Program-made: the position numbers and the translations under genes | Shown: positions 28,362-38,923 of the stretch, piece by piece | How the letters are laid out: each line of letters begins with the position of its first letter | Position numbering within the stretch: position 1 is the stretch's first letter | Source: Pedobacter sp. PF22-3 | Lineage (GTDB): Bacteria; Bacteroidota; Bacteroidia; Sphingobacteriales; Sphingobacteriaceae | DNA: 64,000 bases | Direction of reading: 5' to 3' | Assembly: GCF_026239555.1 (NCBI RefSeq) | Contig: NZ_JAPIVP010000001.1 | Location: 372,001-436,000, forward strand | The notes under the pieces: model-generated | The model's database searches: none | Told to the model about the DNA's origin: nothing | Seen by the model: the letters and a program-made list of their open reading frames with translations, nothing else

Positions 28362-29495
28362 TTAGTTAAAAATTTCAGCAAGCTTTTTGTTTAATGGTTC
28401 GCCGCGAAGGCCATTTCCAACAATTTTGCCCTGCGCATCTACCAGAAAACTGGCAGGCACGGCACGAACGCCGTATAAACGGCCCACTTCGTTGTTCCAT
28501 CCTTTTAAATCAGATACGTGAATCCAATCTAAACCGTCTTTTTCTATCGCTTCTAACCAACGTTCTTTCACATGATCCAATGAGACTGAAATAATTTCGA
28601 AACCTTTATCTTTATAAGTTTGATATTGTTTTACGAGATTCGGGTTCTCTGCCCTGCACGGGCTGCACCAGCTTGCCCAAAACTCAACCAGTACAACTTT
28701 TCCTTTAAAACTGGCTAATGAAACCGGCTTGCCTACCACATTGTTCTGGGTAAAAAGGGGCGCTGCATTTCCAACAGCGGTAATGCCGCTTGCAGCAATA
28801 CGTTGTGCCAGTTCTTTGCCCATATCGGTCTCCCGGTATTCTTTATTTAATGCACTAAAAATCGGCTGAACTTTAGCCACATCAACCTTGCTGCCCGCCG
28901 CCTCTGAGAGTGCTACCAAAGCGAAATAGGAATTTGGGTGTTCTTTAGCAAATTGAAACTGTTTGTCTGTTCTGTTCTGGATGTTTTTTCTGAAGCGCAG
29001 ATCTACGGCTTTCATATAAGTGGTATCTTTCTGTTGCTCGGGTGTTCCTTTGTTAAAATCTATATTTACCGCTTTGGTAAGGGCCATAATGGTACCACCG
29101 ATGGCTTTGTTATAGGCATCGTAATCCTGATATACCTTTGAGCCCGTGAAAACAGCATTATCCAAAGAATCTTTTGAACTAATGGTCACCTGCTCTTTAC
29201 CAAAATAAAAGTAAATGACATCACCTGTATAAACAGCCTTGTTTTTACCTGCACCTGTATGATCGAGCGCCATACGGGCATAGGCATTACCGGAAATATG
29301 ACCGGTAAATTTGAAACTTCCGTTAACCAATGCCACGGAATCTTCGTGACTTACACCATTATCCATGTAATCGATATAAGCTTTTGCCGGAGCACCCAGC
29401 GTGCCTATTTTACCCGATAAACTAAAGTTTGGCGTTTGTGCCCAGCTTAAAGCTGGGACTAAAAGGGCTAATAAAACTAATTTTATATTTTTCAT
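28362..29495 (-). CDS. TlpA-family thioredoxin with DUF4369 N-terminus
   Basis: A 377-residue exported protein: signal 1-19 (LSWAQ), a DUF4369-like beta domain (about 25-120), a helical linker, and a TlpA thioredoxin domain with WASWCSPC (C277, C280) and cis-proline VPASF. This architecture is standard in Bacteroidota and is often found in SusCD loci that process proteins or peptides. It presumably keeps disulfides of periplasmic partners in the correct state. Confidence 0.88.
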   Translation of the reverse strand: MKNIKLVLLALLVPALSWAQTPNFSLSGKIGTLGAPAKAYIDYMDNGVSHEDSVALVNGSFKFTGHISGNAYARMALDHTGAGKNKAVYTGDVIYFYFGKEQVTISSKDSLDNAVFTGSKVYQDYDAYNKAIGGTIMALTKAVNIDFNKGTPEQQKDTTYMKAVDLRFRKNIQNRTDKQFQFAKEHPNSYFALVALSEAAGSKVDVAKVQPIFSALNKEYRETDMGKELAQRIAASGITAVGNAAPLFTQNNVVGKPVSLASFKGKVVLVEFWASWCSPCRAENPNLVKQYQTYKDKGFEIISVSLDHVKERWLEAIEKDGLDWIHVSDLKGWNNEVGRLYGVRAVPASFLVDAQGKIVGNGLRGEPLNKKLAEIFN

Positions 29496-29636
29496 TTGTA
29501 TTTTTTTATGGTTAAGTTATATGGTTTTGTTATACTGATCTTATTGAAGAACCTCGTTAACACTTTCGTAATGTTTCAACAGGCTCAACATGACAAAATC
29601 AGCGAGAAATTTTCTTAATAATAAAGTCTCATCAGT

Positions 29637-31055
29637 TTATTTTCTAATTGCGATATCTACAATTGCACCTGGAATACCCTCAATCTTTTTAATAAATGCG
29701 CCATTTATTCCTGTTGCTATATTCAAAAAAGTAACGGTTTCTTCTGTTCCTACCATTAGGGTTTCCTCATCTTCGCTAAGTTTCAACATGGAAATTGTTT
29801 TTCCGGTAAAACTCGTCGCCAGTTCCCTCAGCTCTTCATTTACTGGGTTGTAACGGTAAAGCTTACTGCCATTGGCCATGTAGATTACCCCATTTTTAGC
29901 ACCGCTCCATTTCGTATTTTCATTAATCAATTCCTGGCGTACAAATAAGCGTTTGTGTTGTGGGGTAAATGTGAATGGTCCGTTAAACTGAACGTTAAAC
30001 TTGAGCTCATAAATTTTACCGTCGGTCCCTTTGCAATAAGCAAAACAATCTGCGTTGTTAAGTTGCTCCATGTGAACAAGATCCATCCCAACATTTAGCG
30101 GATCGAAAACATTGGCCGTAACCGAATATTGGGTACCAAAATAAACAGGGGCGCCATACAGGTTAATGCGTACAAATTGTTTCCTGTTCCGGTCAAATCC
30201 GATAAAATAGGTAGCCGATTGCGTAAAACTCATTACAAAAGACGGGGCCAGTTCATAATCACCATCAGCCGGTAAACCAAACATGCCGTAAGTAGCTGCC
30301 TGATCCCAGGTACTGGTTGTGCCACCATAAAATTTACCATTAACAACCCCCATCATTACCCCTTGTGGATGCGAAATCAGTGAACTCACTTCCAGATTAT
30401 CTGGCGATGTAAAAAAATTATCTTTCAGCGTATTTGGATATTTAGGATCTTCCTGCATGGTATTCGGTTCCAACCTGATTCCACCATTTTTGGTAATGAT
30501 CCAATAGCCCAACAAGGTGCCCCCGGTAAATGTATTACTTAACAGGAACAAGTTGGTAGGGTTTGCGGGTAAATCTTTCCCTTGCATGGCGCGGTACAAA
30601 CGGGCCTGCACACTGCCATCTGGCTTTATAAACGAAAACTGAGTGATTCCATTTTCAATGCTTAATACTGTTGTGCCTTTTGCAAATTCGGTCGCCCCCT
30701 CAATGTAAAACTTATGGAAATACTTCATTCCATTCGCCTTATTAAATACAGTAAGGCGTGCAGAATATCTTTTGGCCTGCAAACCAAATATAATCCTTAA
30801 AGCTGGTCCGGTATACAGAACATCATTCCCTTCCATTACACTAATTTTCCATTGAAGTTCGATATTAGCAGCATCTGCTCCTTCTATTTTTGGTTTGATG
30901 ATCAAACTATCTCCTACACTGGCAGTGTAAACAGAATCAAGGTTAGCCACTTTTGGCTCCAGAGGCATATCGATATCGTAATTACCCAGGTCTTTATGAC
31001 ATGCGGCTAAAGAAATCACGCCAATTATTAATATGATTAATTTTTTAATATTCAT
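29637..31055 (-). CDS. PKD-like family surface lipoprotein
   Basis: A 472-residue lipoprotein, lipobox SLAAC (Cys at about 20) after MNIKKLIILIIG. The sequence has a PKD-like start (LDSVYTASVGDSLIIKPKIE) and a propeller-like body, as in the PF16407 'PKD-like family' lipoproteins that accompany SusCD/DUF4843 genes. I chose the ATG at 31055; the upstream ATG at 31091 would put 12 residues, some charged, before the signal and overlap the neighbouring stop. The start is 11 bp after the DUF4843 gene, so the pair is translationally close. Function is ligand binding at the cell surface (inference). Confidence 0.8.
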   Translation of the reverse strand: MNIKKLIILIIGVISLAACHKDLGNYDIDMPLEPKVANLDSVYTASVGDSLIIKPKIEGADAANIELQWKISVMEGNDVLYTGPALRIIFGLQAKRYSARLTVFNKANGMKYFHKFYIEGATEFAKGTTVLSIENGITQFSFIKPDGSVQARLYRAMQGKDLPANPTNLFLLSNTFTGGTLLGYWIITKNGGIRLEPNTMQEDPKYPNTLKDNFFTSPDNLEVSSLISHPQGVMMGVVNGKFYGGTTSTWDQAATYGMFGLPADGDYELAPSFVMSFTQSATYFIGFDRNRKQFVRINLYGAPVYFGTQYSVTANVFDPLNVGMDLVHMEQLNNADCFAYCKGTDGKIYELKFNVQFNGPFTFTPQHKRLFVRQELINENTKWSGAKNGVIYMANGSKLYRYNPVNEELRELATSFTGKTISMLKLSEDEETLMVGTEETVTFLNIATGINGAFIKKIEGIPGAIVDIAIRK

Positions 31056-31065
31056 GTTCTTCGGA

Positions 31066-31875
31066 TTAAATAACCTCATTGCCATTTTCATCTATAAAAT
31101 AATATTTACCATTCTGCATGTTCTTTCTCAAAAGCGTTTTTTTGGCTGGGTTGCTCTTGTTATAGAAATAATAGCTATTGGTATTGCCTGCAGTTACTTC
31201 TTCGATGACATAACCTTTTGCTACATTTTTGGCTACCCAATTAAATGGATTATTTAACATCGTGGTTAATAAGCCTATATAGTACAGGTTTTTCGGTGCA
31301 TCAAGTCCGTCGGTAGTGAGGGAGGTTTGCCCGGTTACCAGAATAAACAACTCATGTTTGGTTCTCGAATAAGGAGGAAGCGGCCAGCTATCCCACCAGT
31401 TTGGCTTTTCCAATTTGGAGGAGAATACAACTTTTGCCCTGATCAGGTAAGGATTTTCGATGCCCAGGTCTGAAGTGCCCGTTAATTTAATCAATATCGA
31501 AACCGATCTGTTTTCAAGTTCCTGATCCTTGTTATAAATCACCACCGGGATATAACCTATTCCCCTATTCGGAAGAATGGAATATTGCGGTTTCAAAGCT
31601 TCATAATGTAGACCGGGCGTAGCTGTAGAAGAATCAGCATCAACACGAGCACTGAATTTCCGGTCTGCATCGGTTCTGATTCCGGATAAACGTACCGGCA
31701 GCCATACCGTATCCTGAGCCAGTGTGGGATTATAAGCAAAGGTTTTTACAATACTATCTTTATCTCCATTATAAATGTCGAAATAAACATTTGCGCTGTG
31801 ATCAAAACGCATCTCCTCTGCTTTCTTGCAAGAAACAAGGCAAACGATTGCGAATATTAATATGTATATTTTCAT
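31066..31875 (-). CDS. DUF4843-type surface lipoprotein
   Basis: A 269-residue lipoprotein with lipobox CLVSC (Cys16). The N-terminus KAEEMRFDHSANVYFDIYN and the pattern TATPGLHYE are typical of DUF4843 proteins, which occur between SusD and PKD-like genes. Role probably as an accessory binding protein on the surface. It is separated from SusD by 30 bp. Confidence 0.8.
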   Translation of the reverse strand: MKIYILIFAIVCLVSCKKAEEMRFDHSANVYFDIYNGDKDSIVKTFAYNPTLAQDTVWLPVRLSGIRTDADRKFSARVDADSSTATPGLHYEALKPQYSILPNRGIGYIPVVIYNKDQELENRSVSILIKLTGTSDLGIENPYLIRAKVVFSSKLEKPNWWDSWPLPPYSRTKHELFILVTGQTSLTTDGLDAPKNLYYIGLLTTMLNNPFNWVAKNVAKGYVIEEVTAGNTNSYYFYNKSNPAKKTLLRKNMQNGKYYFIDENGNEVI

Positions 31876-31905
31876 AATTTGCGATTAATTTAATTTCAAA
31901 TTGAT

Positions 31906-33396
31906 TTATCTCCCGCCATAAACAATCTCATCGTTAGGAAGGGGGAGCACGAAAATGTTATCGGATGCTGGGATGATTGCTCCGGTTTGCCCCACAATTC
32001 CCCTGTTTAACCTTTTATACATGTAGAACAGCTGGCCTTCTGCCAACCATTCCTTTCGTGCGTCTTTAAGCAGTTCTTTCAACAGGTCTTCTTCACTATT
32101 GATGGATAAAGGATCGCCTATTTGTCTCGCCTCGCGAACTTGTGTAAGGTAATTTACAGCTGTTGTGGGATTACTTGCATATGAACATTCTGCAGCGATA
32201 TAATATAGCTCACTAAGTCTGATGGCAGGAGCCATTAAATAATGTAAGTTGGCACTTGCTTCAGCGCTTAAAGGGTTCCGGCGGTATTTAACAATATCGT
32301 AAGATCTTGATGATTGGCTAGAAGTAGCAGACAACCAATATTTATAACGCGAATCACTTGCACCGGCCGTAGCTTTTTCATAAATATAATCTGCAGCATC
32401 CTCGATTAAATAAAAGCCCCTTGTGCCACTTTGAAACCAATTGTCTTTGATCTCTTTTGCCGCGCCTGGTATATACCATCCAAAAACAAGCTCCTTATAA
32501 AGAATCCGATCTTTTTTTGAATCTTCAAAAGCTTCAAAATCGCTTTTTGCGGTCCATGGGAATTTTTTAGAGTCGATTACTTCTTTTGCATTCTGTAAAG
32601 CTTTAGCCTTATCATTTTTATACAGATACACGCGGGCAAGCGTACCACATACGGCATAATAATTTAAACGATGCCTTCTGTTTTGTAAAAACAGACTTGG
32701 GTTTCGCTCTTCTGTATTTTTGAGTGTATCGGTAACCAAGGGATAGTTTATGATATAACCGGTGCTGCGAATGGGATCAACCATTAACAATTGTTTCGAT
32801 TGCTCCAGATCTTTAATAATGAGATCAATCGTTTCTGATACGCTGGAAACCGGCGTAATGTCTTTGGTGTATTTATTTGCATACGGAATTCCTTTTGCAG
32901 TGGCATTTCTCAGATAAGAAGGTGCAAAAAGACGCAATAAATCGAAATGCAAATATGCTCTTAAGGCAAGCGCCTCTCCCTTCACAATAGCGTAATTGCT
33001 TCCGCTAAAGATGTTCTTTTTTGCATCTACATTTTCCAGGATCAGGTTACAGTTTACAATTGCATTGTATAAACCAGCCCAAATTTTATCCTTCCGTTTA
33101 ATAAATTCGCCATGTTTATAATTGTACAAAGAGGTTTCCCTATAATTCTGACCGTCATCACGCATCGAAAAATTTTGCGCCAATACTTCTGTTGTACCAA
33201 AAGTAAGCTCTTTACCATACAAATCTGATTCGCTACTGCGGTTATACACGCCGTTTATAGCTTCCATAAAACCATTTTCGGTACTAAATAAAATTGGTGC
33301 CGCAATTTCTGATTCCGGCTCCACTTCCAGCCATTTTTTGCAGGAACTAAATACTCCTGTTATTACGATGAGGCAGATTAACAATCTAATCTTCAT
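31906..33396 (-). CDS. SusD/RagB-family outer-membrane lipoprotein
   Basis: A 496-residue SusD with lipobox VFSSC (Cys19) and the N-terminal KKWLEVEPESEI and C-terminal RLNRGIVGQT segments of RagB/SusD. It caps the preceding SusC barrel (gap 33 bp) and delivers ligand. The block around it (DUF4843, PKD-like, TlpA, protease) suggests peptides or proteins as the substrate. Confidence 0.93.
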   Translation of the reverse strand: MKIRLLICLIVITGVFSSCKKWLEVEPESEIAAPILFSTENGFMEAINGVYNRSSESDLYGKELTFGTTEVLAQNFSMRDDGQNYRETSLYNYKHGEFIKRKDKIWAGLYNAIVNCNLILENVDAKKNIFSGSNYAIVKGEALALRAYLHFDLLRLFAPSYLRNATAKGIPYANKYTKDITPVSSVSETIDLIIKDLEQSKQLLMVDPIRSTGYIINYPLVTDTLKNTEERNPSLFLQNRRHRLNYYAVCGTLARVYLYKNDKAKALQNAKEVIDSKKFPWTAKSDFEAFEDSKKDRILYKELVFGWYIPGAAKEIKDNWFQSGTRGFYLIEDAADYIYEKATAGASDSRYKYWLSATSSQSSRSYDIVKYRRNPLSAEASANLHYLMAPAIRLSELYYIAAECSYASNPTTAVNYLTQVREARQIGDPLSINSEEDLLKELLKDARKEWLAEGQLFYMYKRLNRGIVGQTGAIIPASDNIFVLPLPNDEIVYGGR

Positions 33397-33429
33397 ATTT
33401 TTATATTTTAAATCTGTTATTAATATAGC

Positions 33430-36400
33430 TTAGAAAGCTGCTCTGATGGAGAATGTTAAACTTCTGGTAAACGGATAATTTATTCCCCTTTCTTCTTTTA
33501 CTGATGACCAACGCACCACATCATTTGCCGTAACCTGAAACATAAGACTCGACATCGATAATTTTGACGCGATTTTTTTGTTCATATCATAAGAAAAGTT
33601 AACTGATTGCAGGTTGATCAGGTTATCAGGCTGTATAAATCGCGAGCTAACATCTGTCTCACCGTTATCTGCTATGTTTTTATAAAAAGACAGGTCGCCA
33701 GGTTGCTTCCATTTTTCCTCAAACACACGTTTATCAACGTTGTATCTTGGGTCGGCATTTTCAACACGTTCTACCAGGGTGAGATTATATTTATCGCCAC
33801 CAAAATAGGTTTGGAACTGCACATACAGGCTAAACCTTTTGTAGTTCACGGTTCCACCAAAATAGCCACTTACTTTAGGGTTAGGATCGCCAATTACCAC
33901 ATAATCTCTCTTATCGTAATCGTACGTTAGTGTACCATCTTTTTTAAGGTATAACTCCCGTCCATTTTCCGGATCTATACCTAAAGAGCGTACACCATAA
34001 ATGGCATTAAATGGTTGCCCTTCACTAAACCTAAGTAATGGAATACCCCTGTAACCTCCATCGCCGGGCTTTAAAGATTGTAGTTCATCTGCCCGATCGT
34101 TGTATTTCTTTAAAGCGTTTGAGATTCTTACCACTTTGTTTTTATTGGTAACCAAATTGGCATTCAGATTTACCGACCAGTCTTTGTTTCTTACGGCCTC
34201 AACGTTTATTCCTAACTCCGCACCCTTGTTTTCCATATCTCCTAGATTTTCTTTATAAGATAAAAACCCTGTTGATGGAGGTAAGGTGATATCGGCCAAA
34301 ATATCTTTGGTAAACTTTTTATATATTCTTGGCGTAATCATTACACGATCTTTAAAAAGTCCAATGTCTACACCGATATCGGTCATCCTTGTTTTTTGCC
34401 AGCCTAAATTTTCATTGCCGTAACTGTTAACACCTGCACCTATGCCCGATGAATACCAGTTTCCGGTATTATACTTATAAATGGTTTTTGATAAGTAAGG
34501 ATCAAACTCTACCGAGCCGGTAAGACCTGTGGAAGCTTTTATTCTCAGCTGGCTAATGACAGGGTTACCCTTTAAAAATTCCTCCTGGTGTACATTCCAA
34601 CCTAGTCCGAACGACCAAAACGGGGCCAGTTTATTGTTTACACCAAATTTTGAAGAACCATCAACACGAACAGTTCCATCCATCAGATACCGGTTTTTGT
34701 ACGAATAGTTTACCGAAAAAAACGAACCGAATAAACGGGCCTTTTCGAGCCTGCTTTGCGGTTTTCCATCTTCTGCATAACCTTTGGCAAAGCCAATGCT
34801 GGTAAAACGATCATTAGCAAAGCCAATGGCCGTAAACTCTTTCTGATCGCGCAATTCTGTACGGGCATTTACCCCTACCAAAGCGTTAAAATAATTACCA
34901 CCGATCTGCTTTAACCAGGTTAACCTGATGTTACTGTCCCAGTAGGTTTCTTTCATTTCCCTGTTGGTATATTCACCTTTTTCATCTATTTTATCGGTGG
35001 TATACAGGTAATATTTATTTGCCAGTGGCGAGGTAAAAACATCATCAGAATTAGATCGTGTGGTTACACTCATCTGGGCCCTTAATCTGAGGTCTTTTGC
35101 CACTTCTAAATCGGCAGAAAGGTTATCGATAATTTCGGTGTACTTAGATTTATTGAAACTGCTTAAATTTGCATCAAATAATGGATTAAATACATATTCT
35201 TTTGATCGATCTTGCTTTTCATATACATCCGAAATCCGCATCGCCATGCCATTGGCATCTTTTAAGGGATAGTAAGGGTTCATCCTTACATAATTAGAAA
35301 AATCGCCGTATGGAGATTCGGTAGCGCCTACCTGCGTGATGGACAATTCATTTCTGAACTGAAGTTTCTTCACATTATACTGAAAACTCATTCCACCTGA
35401 ATATTGATCCCTTTCAGAGCCTTTCATTGCTCCCGGCCTGGTTTGGTAACGAAGATTTACATTGTAGCGGAATGCCTGCGAACCACCATCAAGATTTACA
35501 GCATGTTTATGCCCTATGGTATTACGCAAGGGTTGCGATAGCCAATAACTGTTCACACCACCAACTACATTGGCTTTTTTATGGTAATAGATCTCATCGA
35601 GCTGATCCTGAGACACCTGCTGTTTCGAGGAATTGTATAAGCCTGCCAACACTTCATAATCTAGTTTTTCAGCTGCATTTAAAACCTGATAATCAGTAAG
35701 ATCTGCAGCGGTAAGATTTAATTCGTAATTGTATTCTATCCTTAATTTCCCCTCTACAGGAGTTTTAGTGGTAATCACAATTACACCATTGGCCGCGCGC
35801 GAACCATAAATTGCCGTTGCAGCCGCATCTTTTAATGAGGTAACCGATGCAATGCGGTTTACGTCCAAATCAAATACTTTCTGCACGCTTACTTCATACC
35901 CGTCTAGCATAAAAACAGGCATGTTCACGCTACCTTGAATATCATCTCTTCTCAATACCTGCCCATCGCCACTTGGCAGCGCAGAAGCTCCCCTAACATT
36001 GATAGAAGGAATCCTGTTAGGATTGGAGCCTGCCAGGTTATTATCGATCAGTTTAAATGAAGGATCGAACGTTCCGATACTTTGCAGCAAATTCTGTGGA
36101 TTTACCCTTCTCAGCTGATCTCCGGATATCGTAACCGCGTTACCGGTATAGTTATCTTTTTTAATCGTTTGATAACCCGTTACCACCACATCGTTCATTT
36201 GGGTCATCTTAGCCGTAAGCTTTACGTTTAACGTTTTAGTACCTGTAACCTTGGTTTCAAACAACTCGTAGCCCACATAACTGAAAACCAAAATGCTTCC
36301 ATCATCAACATTGACCTTGAATTCGCCTTTTTCATTAGTAATGCCTACGCTTGCACCATTTTTAACGGAAACGTTAACCCCCGGAAGGGTTTCACCTGTA

Positions 36401-36831
36401 GCTTTATCAGCAACAACACCTTTTACTTCAATTTTTACCGCTAAATTTGCTGCAACAACAGGTAAATTCTCCTTGCGGCTGATCACGATGGTTTTGTTAA
36501 CAATGTTATAGCTCAGGTTTTGATCTTTTAAAGAAGTAGTCAAAGCATCTACCAAGGATGCATTATTGAACTCGACCACTACGTCTGGTTTATCCTGTAA
36601 CAATTGACCTTTGTAAAAGAAAAAATAGCCGGTCTGCTTTTTAATCTCCTTAAAAACCTGTTTAAGCGAGGTTTTTCTTCGAGAGAGCGTTACGGTTTGT
36701 GAGAAGGTGGCTGCCGAAACATGTAAGGCGCCAACCAGTAGTAAAATCGTAGTCAATTTCATGACCAATAAAAATTTAATCTTTACCCTCCGCCTATCGC
36801 ACACGGGGTTGTAAAGGGTAGTTAATTTCAT
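33430..36831 (-). CDS. SusC/RagA TonB-linked transporter with STN signalling domain
   Basis: An 1133-residue TonB-dependent transducer. Order: a long N-terminal region ending in the signal helix TTILLLVGALHVSAATFSQ, an STN domain (about 45-115, LKQVFKEIKKQTGYFFFY), CarboxypepD_reg (about 133-215), plug with LKDAAATAIYGSRAANGVI, and the barrel ending in SIRAAF. STN domains contact a FecR-type anti-sigma regulator, and just upstream are FecR and an ECF sigma gene. Start at 36831 matches the long leader of many Pedobacter SusC proteins; the ATG at 36762 is an alternative. Confidence 0.94.
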   Translation of the reverse strand: MKLTTLYNPVCDRRRVKIKFLLVMKLTTILLLVGALHVSAATFSQTVTLSRRKTSLKQVFKEIKKQTGYFFFYKGQLLQDKPDVVVEFNNASLVDALTTSLKDQNLSYNIVNKTIVISRKENLPVVAANLAVKIEVKGVVADKATGETLPGVNVSVKNGASVGITNEKGEFKVNVDDGSILVFSYVGYELFETKVTGTKTLNVKLTAKMTQMNDVVVTGYQTIKKDNYTGNAVTISGDQLRRVNPQNLLQSIGTFDPSFKLIDNNLAGSNPNRIPSINVRGASALPSGDGQVLRRDDIQGSVNMPVFMLDGYEVSVQKVFDLDVNRIASVTSLKDAAATAIYGSRAANGVIVITTKTPVEGKLRIEYNYELNLTAADLTDYQVLNAAEKLDYEVLAGLYNSSKQQVSQDQLDEIYYHKKANVVGGVNSYWLSQPLRNTIGHKHAVNLDGGSQAFRYNVNLRYQTRPGAMKGSERDQYSGGMSFQYNVKKLQFRNELSITQVGATESPYGDFSNYVRMNPYYPLKDANGMAMRISDVYEKQDRSKEYVFNPLFDANLSSFNKSKYTEIIDNLSADLEVAKDLRLRAQMSVTTRSNSDDVFTSPLANKYYLYTTDKIDEKGEYTNREMKETYWDSNIRLTWLKQIGGNYFNALVGVNARTELRDQKEFTAIGFANDRFTSIGFAKGYAEDGKPQSRLEKARLFGSFFSVNYSYKNRYLMDGTVRVDGSSKFGVNNKLAPFWSFGLGWNVHQEEFLKGNPVISQLRIKASTGLTGSVEFDPYLSKTIYKYNTGNWYSSGIGAGVNSYGNENLGWQKTRMTDIGVDIGLFKDRVMITPRIYKKFTKDILADITLPPSTGFLSYKENLGDMENKGAELGINVEAVRNKDWSVNLNANLVTNKNKVVRISNALKKYNDRADELQSLKPGDGGYRGIPLLRFSEGQPFNAIYGVRSLGIDPENGRELYLKKDGTLTYDYDKRDYVVIGDPNPKVSGYFGGTVNYKRFSLYVQFQTYFGGDKYNLTLVERVENADPRYNVDKRVFEEKWKQPGDLSFYKNIADNGETDVSSRFIQPDNLINLQSVNFSYDMNKKIASKLSMSSLMFQVTANDVVRWSSVKEERGINYPFTRSLTFSIRAAF

Positions 36832-37036
36832 ACCTTTGTTATGAATGAGGTTAAAAAATAGCAGCTGGGTTTCGAAGCAAGCTGCTTGTCCAAATTTCTA
36901 CCGGAAGCGTTGTCGCGCTTTCGGTTTTTTTTAAAGGTAGGATGCTAAATTTCTGGTAGTTTTTTCATCATAAAGTTTAGTTAGTTTGTAAATTGGTTGG
37001 TTGATTTTTCCGGCTGTTTAAAGAAGCCATTCTTGT

Positions 37037-38155
37037 TTAATTTCTTGTTACGGTAAGCACTTTGCCTTTTATATCAATATGAACGTGGTTAAGTTCTAAT
37101 ATTTCAAATACCTCTGCCAGGTTGCTACTTCTTGGAATTTCGCCTATATATTTTTCTGTTGAAATTTTGCCCTGATAAACTACATCTACATCATACCAAC
37201 GCGAAATCTGCCGCATAATACTTTGCAGATCATCATCATCAAAAGAGAAAATATTATTCTTCCAGGCCATTTCTTTATCAATATCAACCTGCTGATTGAG
37301 CGTTAATTTAGCTGTGTTTATATTTAGCTTGGATTGTTCGCCCGGGAGCAGGTTTATAGTACCAGAGGCATTGCTCACTTTTACTGCACCTTCTAAAAGC
37401 GTGGTTTTAACGAAAGCTTCATCCCTGTAGGCATTAATATTGAAGTGTGTACCTAAAACTTCAACCGTTTGCGCATGGGTTTTTACCCTAAAAGGACGGG
37501 TACGATCTTTAGAAACTTCAAAATAGGCTTCTCCATTTAATTCTACCATTCTTTCATTTTTTGCAAAAGCATAAGGATATTTTAAGGTGGTAGCTGCATT
37601 AAGCCAAACCTTTGTTCCATCTGGCAGGCTTACCTGGTATTGTCCGCCACGGGGCGTGCTTATGGTGTTAGAGCCTGTAACCGGGGCATTCGGAATTTCT
37701 TTGATGATGTATTCGAGTTGCCCGTTTTTAGCCTTCTGGATAATAATACCATTCTGGCTCGCAATCTGACCGTTTTTAGCATCATCCAGATTTACCACCG
37801 TTCCATCGGCTAGTGTTAACATCGCTTTATTTCCGCCAGGAAGAATATTTTTTAATTCGGTTTTGGCAGTTAAAGGAGTAGCGTAATGCTGCATTACAAA
37901 ATAGAGCCCAACGCTAAGGCATAAAATCAGACTTGCTGCAACGGCAAACCGTTTAACAGTAACCATTTTTACAGATTTACCGCGAGGACTTAACTGGCTC
38001 CAAACTTCTTGTTTGCTGGATTCTATTCGGGAATGATGAGGCGCTTCGTTTTCAAAAGGTAATTGCAGATACCAATCTTCTACAACAGCCATCTCTTCGG
38101 GCGAACACTTACCAGCAATGTACTTGTCTAAAAGCTTTTTCGCATTTTTCTCCAT
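37037..38155 (-). CDS. FecR-family anti-sigma factor
   Basis: A 372-residue single-pass regulator. The cytoplasmic N-terminal part (about 1-65) has the sigma-binding helical region, the transmembrane segment is about 70-92 (AVAASLILCLSVGLYFV), and the periplasmic FecR domain with DUF4974 follows (GTHFNINAYRDEAF, LLPGEQSKL). It holds the partner ECF sigma factor until the STN domain of the adjacent SusC reports bound ligand. The gene follows sigma by about 144 bp and precedes SusC by 205 bp. Confidence 0.92.
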   Translation of the reverse strand: MEKNAKKLLDKYIAGKCSPEEMAVVEDWYLQLPFENEAPHHSRIESSKQEVWSQLSPRGKSVKMVTVKRFAVAASLILCLSVGLYFVMQHYATPLTAKTELKNILPGGNKAMLTLADGTVVNLDDAKNGQIASQNGIIIQKAKNGQLEYIIKEIPNAPVTGSNTISTPRGGQYQVSLPDGTKVWLNAATTLKYPYAFAKNERMVELNGEAYFEVSKDRTRPFRVKTHAQTVEVLGTHFNINAYRDEAFVKTTLLEGAVKVSNASGTINLLPGEQSKLNINTAKLTLNQQVDIDKEMAWKNNIFSFDDDDLQSIMRQISRWYDVDVVYQGKISTEKYIGEIPRSSNLAEVFEILELNHVHIDIKGKVLTVTRN

Positions 38156-38299
38156 TAAAAAGAAGTTTGTTTGGGTTGATTAATGTATATACGGCTAAGG
38201 TATATGCCTGGGGGTATCAGAATATTATTTTTTTTGAAAAATAATTCAGATACAGCCCATTTGAAGACAAAATGCTTTATTTACACGATCAAAAGCACC

Positions 38300-38884
38300 C
38301 TATTGATAGGTTTTAAAGAGGAAAGCTATATAAATAGCTACACCCAACCTTGATTTAAGAATTCGTAGTGCTTTTTTAACCTGGGTTTTAACAGTTAGTT
38401 CCGAAAGACCTAATTCTAATGCAATTTCTTTATGTGTTTTATTCGCTTTGCGACTTAAAATAAATATTTCGCGCATTTTGGGTGGCAAAGCATCAATTTC
38501 TTGCTCAATCAATAATGCCATTTGTTTTTCACGCACCAAATAATCGGTAAGCACATGATCTTGATCCATATAATCCTGCAAAGAATCGACGTATTTGCTT
38601 TCTACTTTTTGATGTGCAAAAACATCCAGCACACGGTTGCGTACAGCTGTATATAAATAGGCGGATAAGTTACCGTCAGGCGCAACCTGTAAACGTTTTA
38701 CCCAAAGTGATTCGAACAAGTGATGTAGTACATCTTTCGCTTCCTCTTCATCATTTAAACGTTTACTGGCGTGGATGAAAAGTAGGCCATAAAAACGATT
38801 GTAAATTTCGGTAAAAGCCTGCTCGTCACCTTGAGTTAACAAGTACGCCAATTCGCTATCAGAATATGAACCGTAAATACGCAT
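38300..38884 (-). CDS. ECF RNA polymerase sigma factor (FecI-like)
   Basis: A 194-residue sigma-70 family ECF factor of the Bacteroidetes type. Sigma2 lies about 15-85 (AFTEIYNRFYGLLFIHASKR and SAYLYTAVRNRVLD) and sigma4 about 115-170 (LPPKMREIFILSRKANKTHK, HTH EIALELGLSELTVK). I chose the ATG at 38884, giving MRIYGSYSDSEL; an upstream ATG at 38923 adds 13 hydrophobic residues unlike the family start. It heads the signalling cascade for the SusC locus at 33.4-36.8 kb. Confidence 0.92.
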   Translation of the reverse strand: MRIYGSYSDSELAYLLTQGDEQAFTEIYNRFYGLLFIHASKRLNDEEEAKDVLHHLFESLWVKRLQVAPDGNLSAYLYTAVRNRVLDVFAHQKVESKYVDSLQDYMDQDHVLTDYLVREKQMALLIEQEIDALPPKMREIFILSRKANKTHKEIALELGLSELTVKTQVKKALRILKSRLGVAIYIAFLFKTYQ

Positions 38885-38923
38885 AGAGATCACACAAAGA
38901 TAATACAATACAACCGGTTTCAT

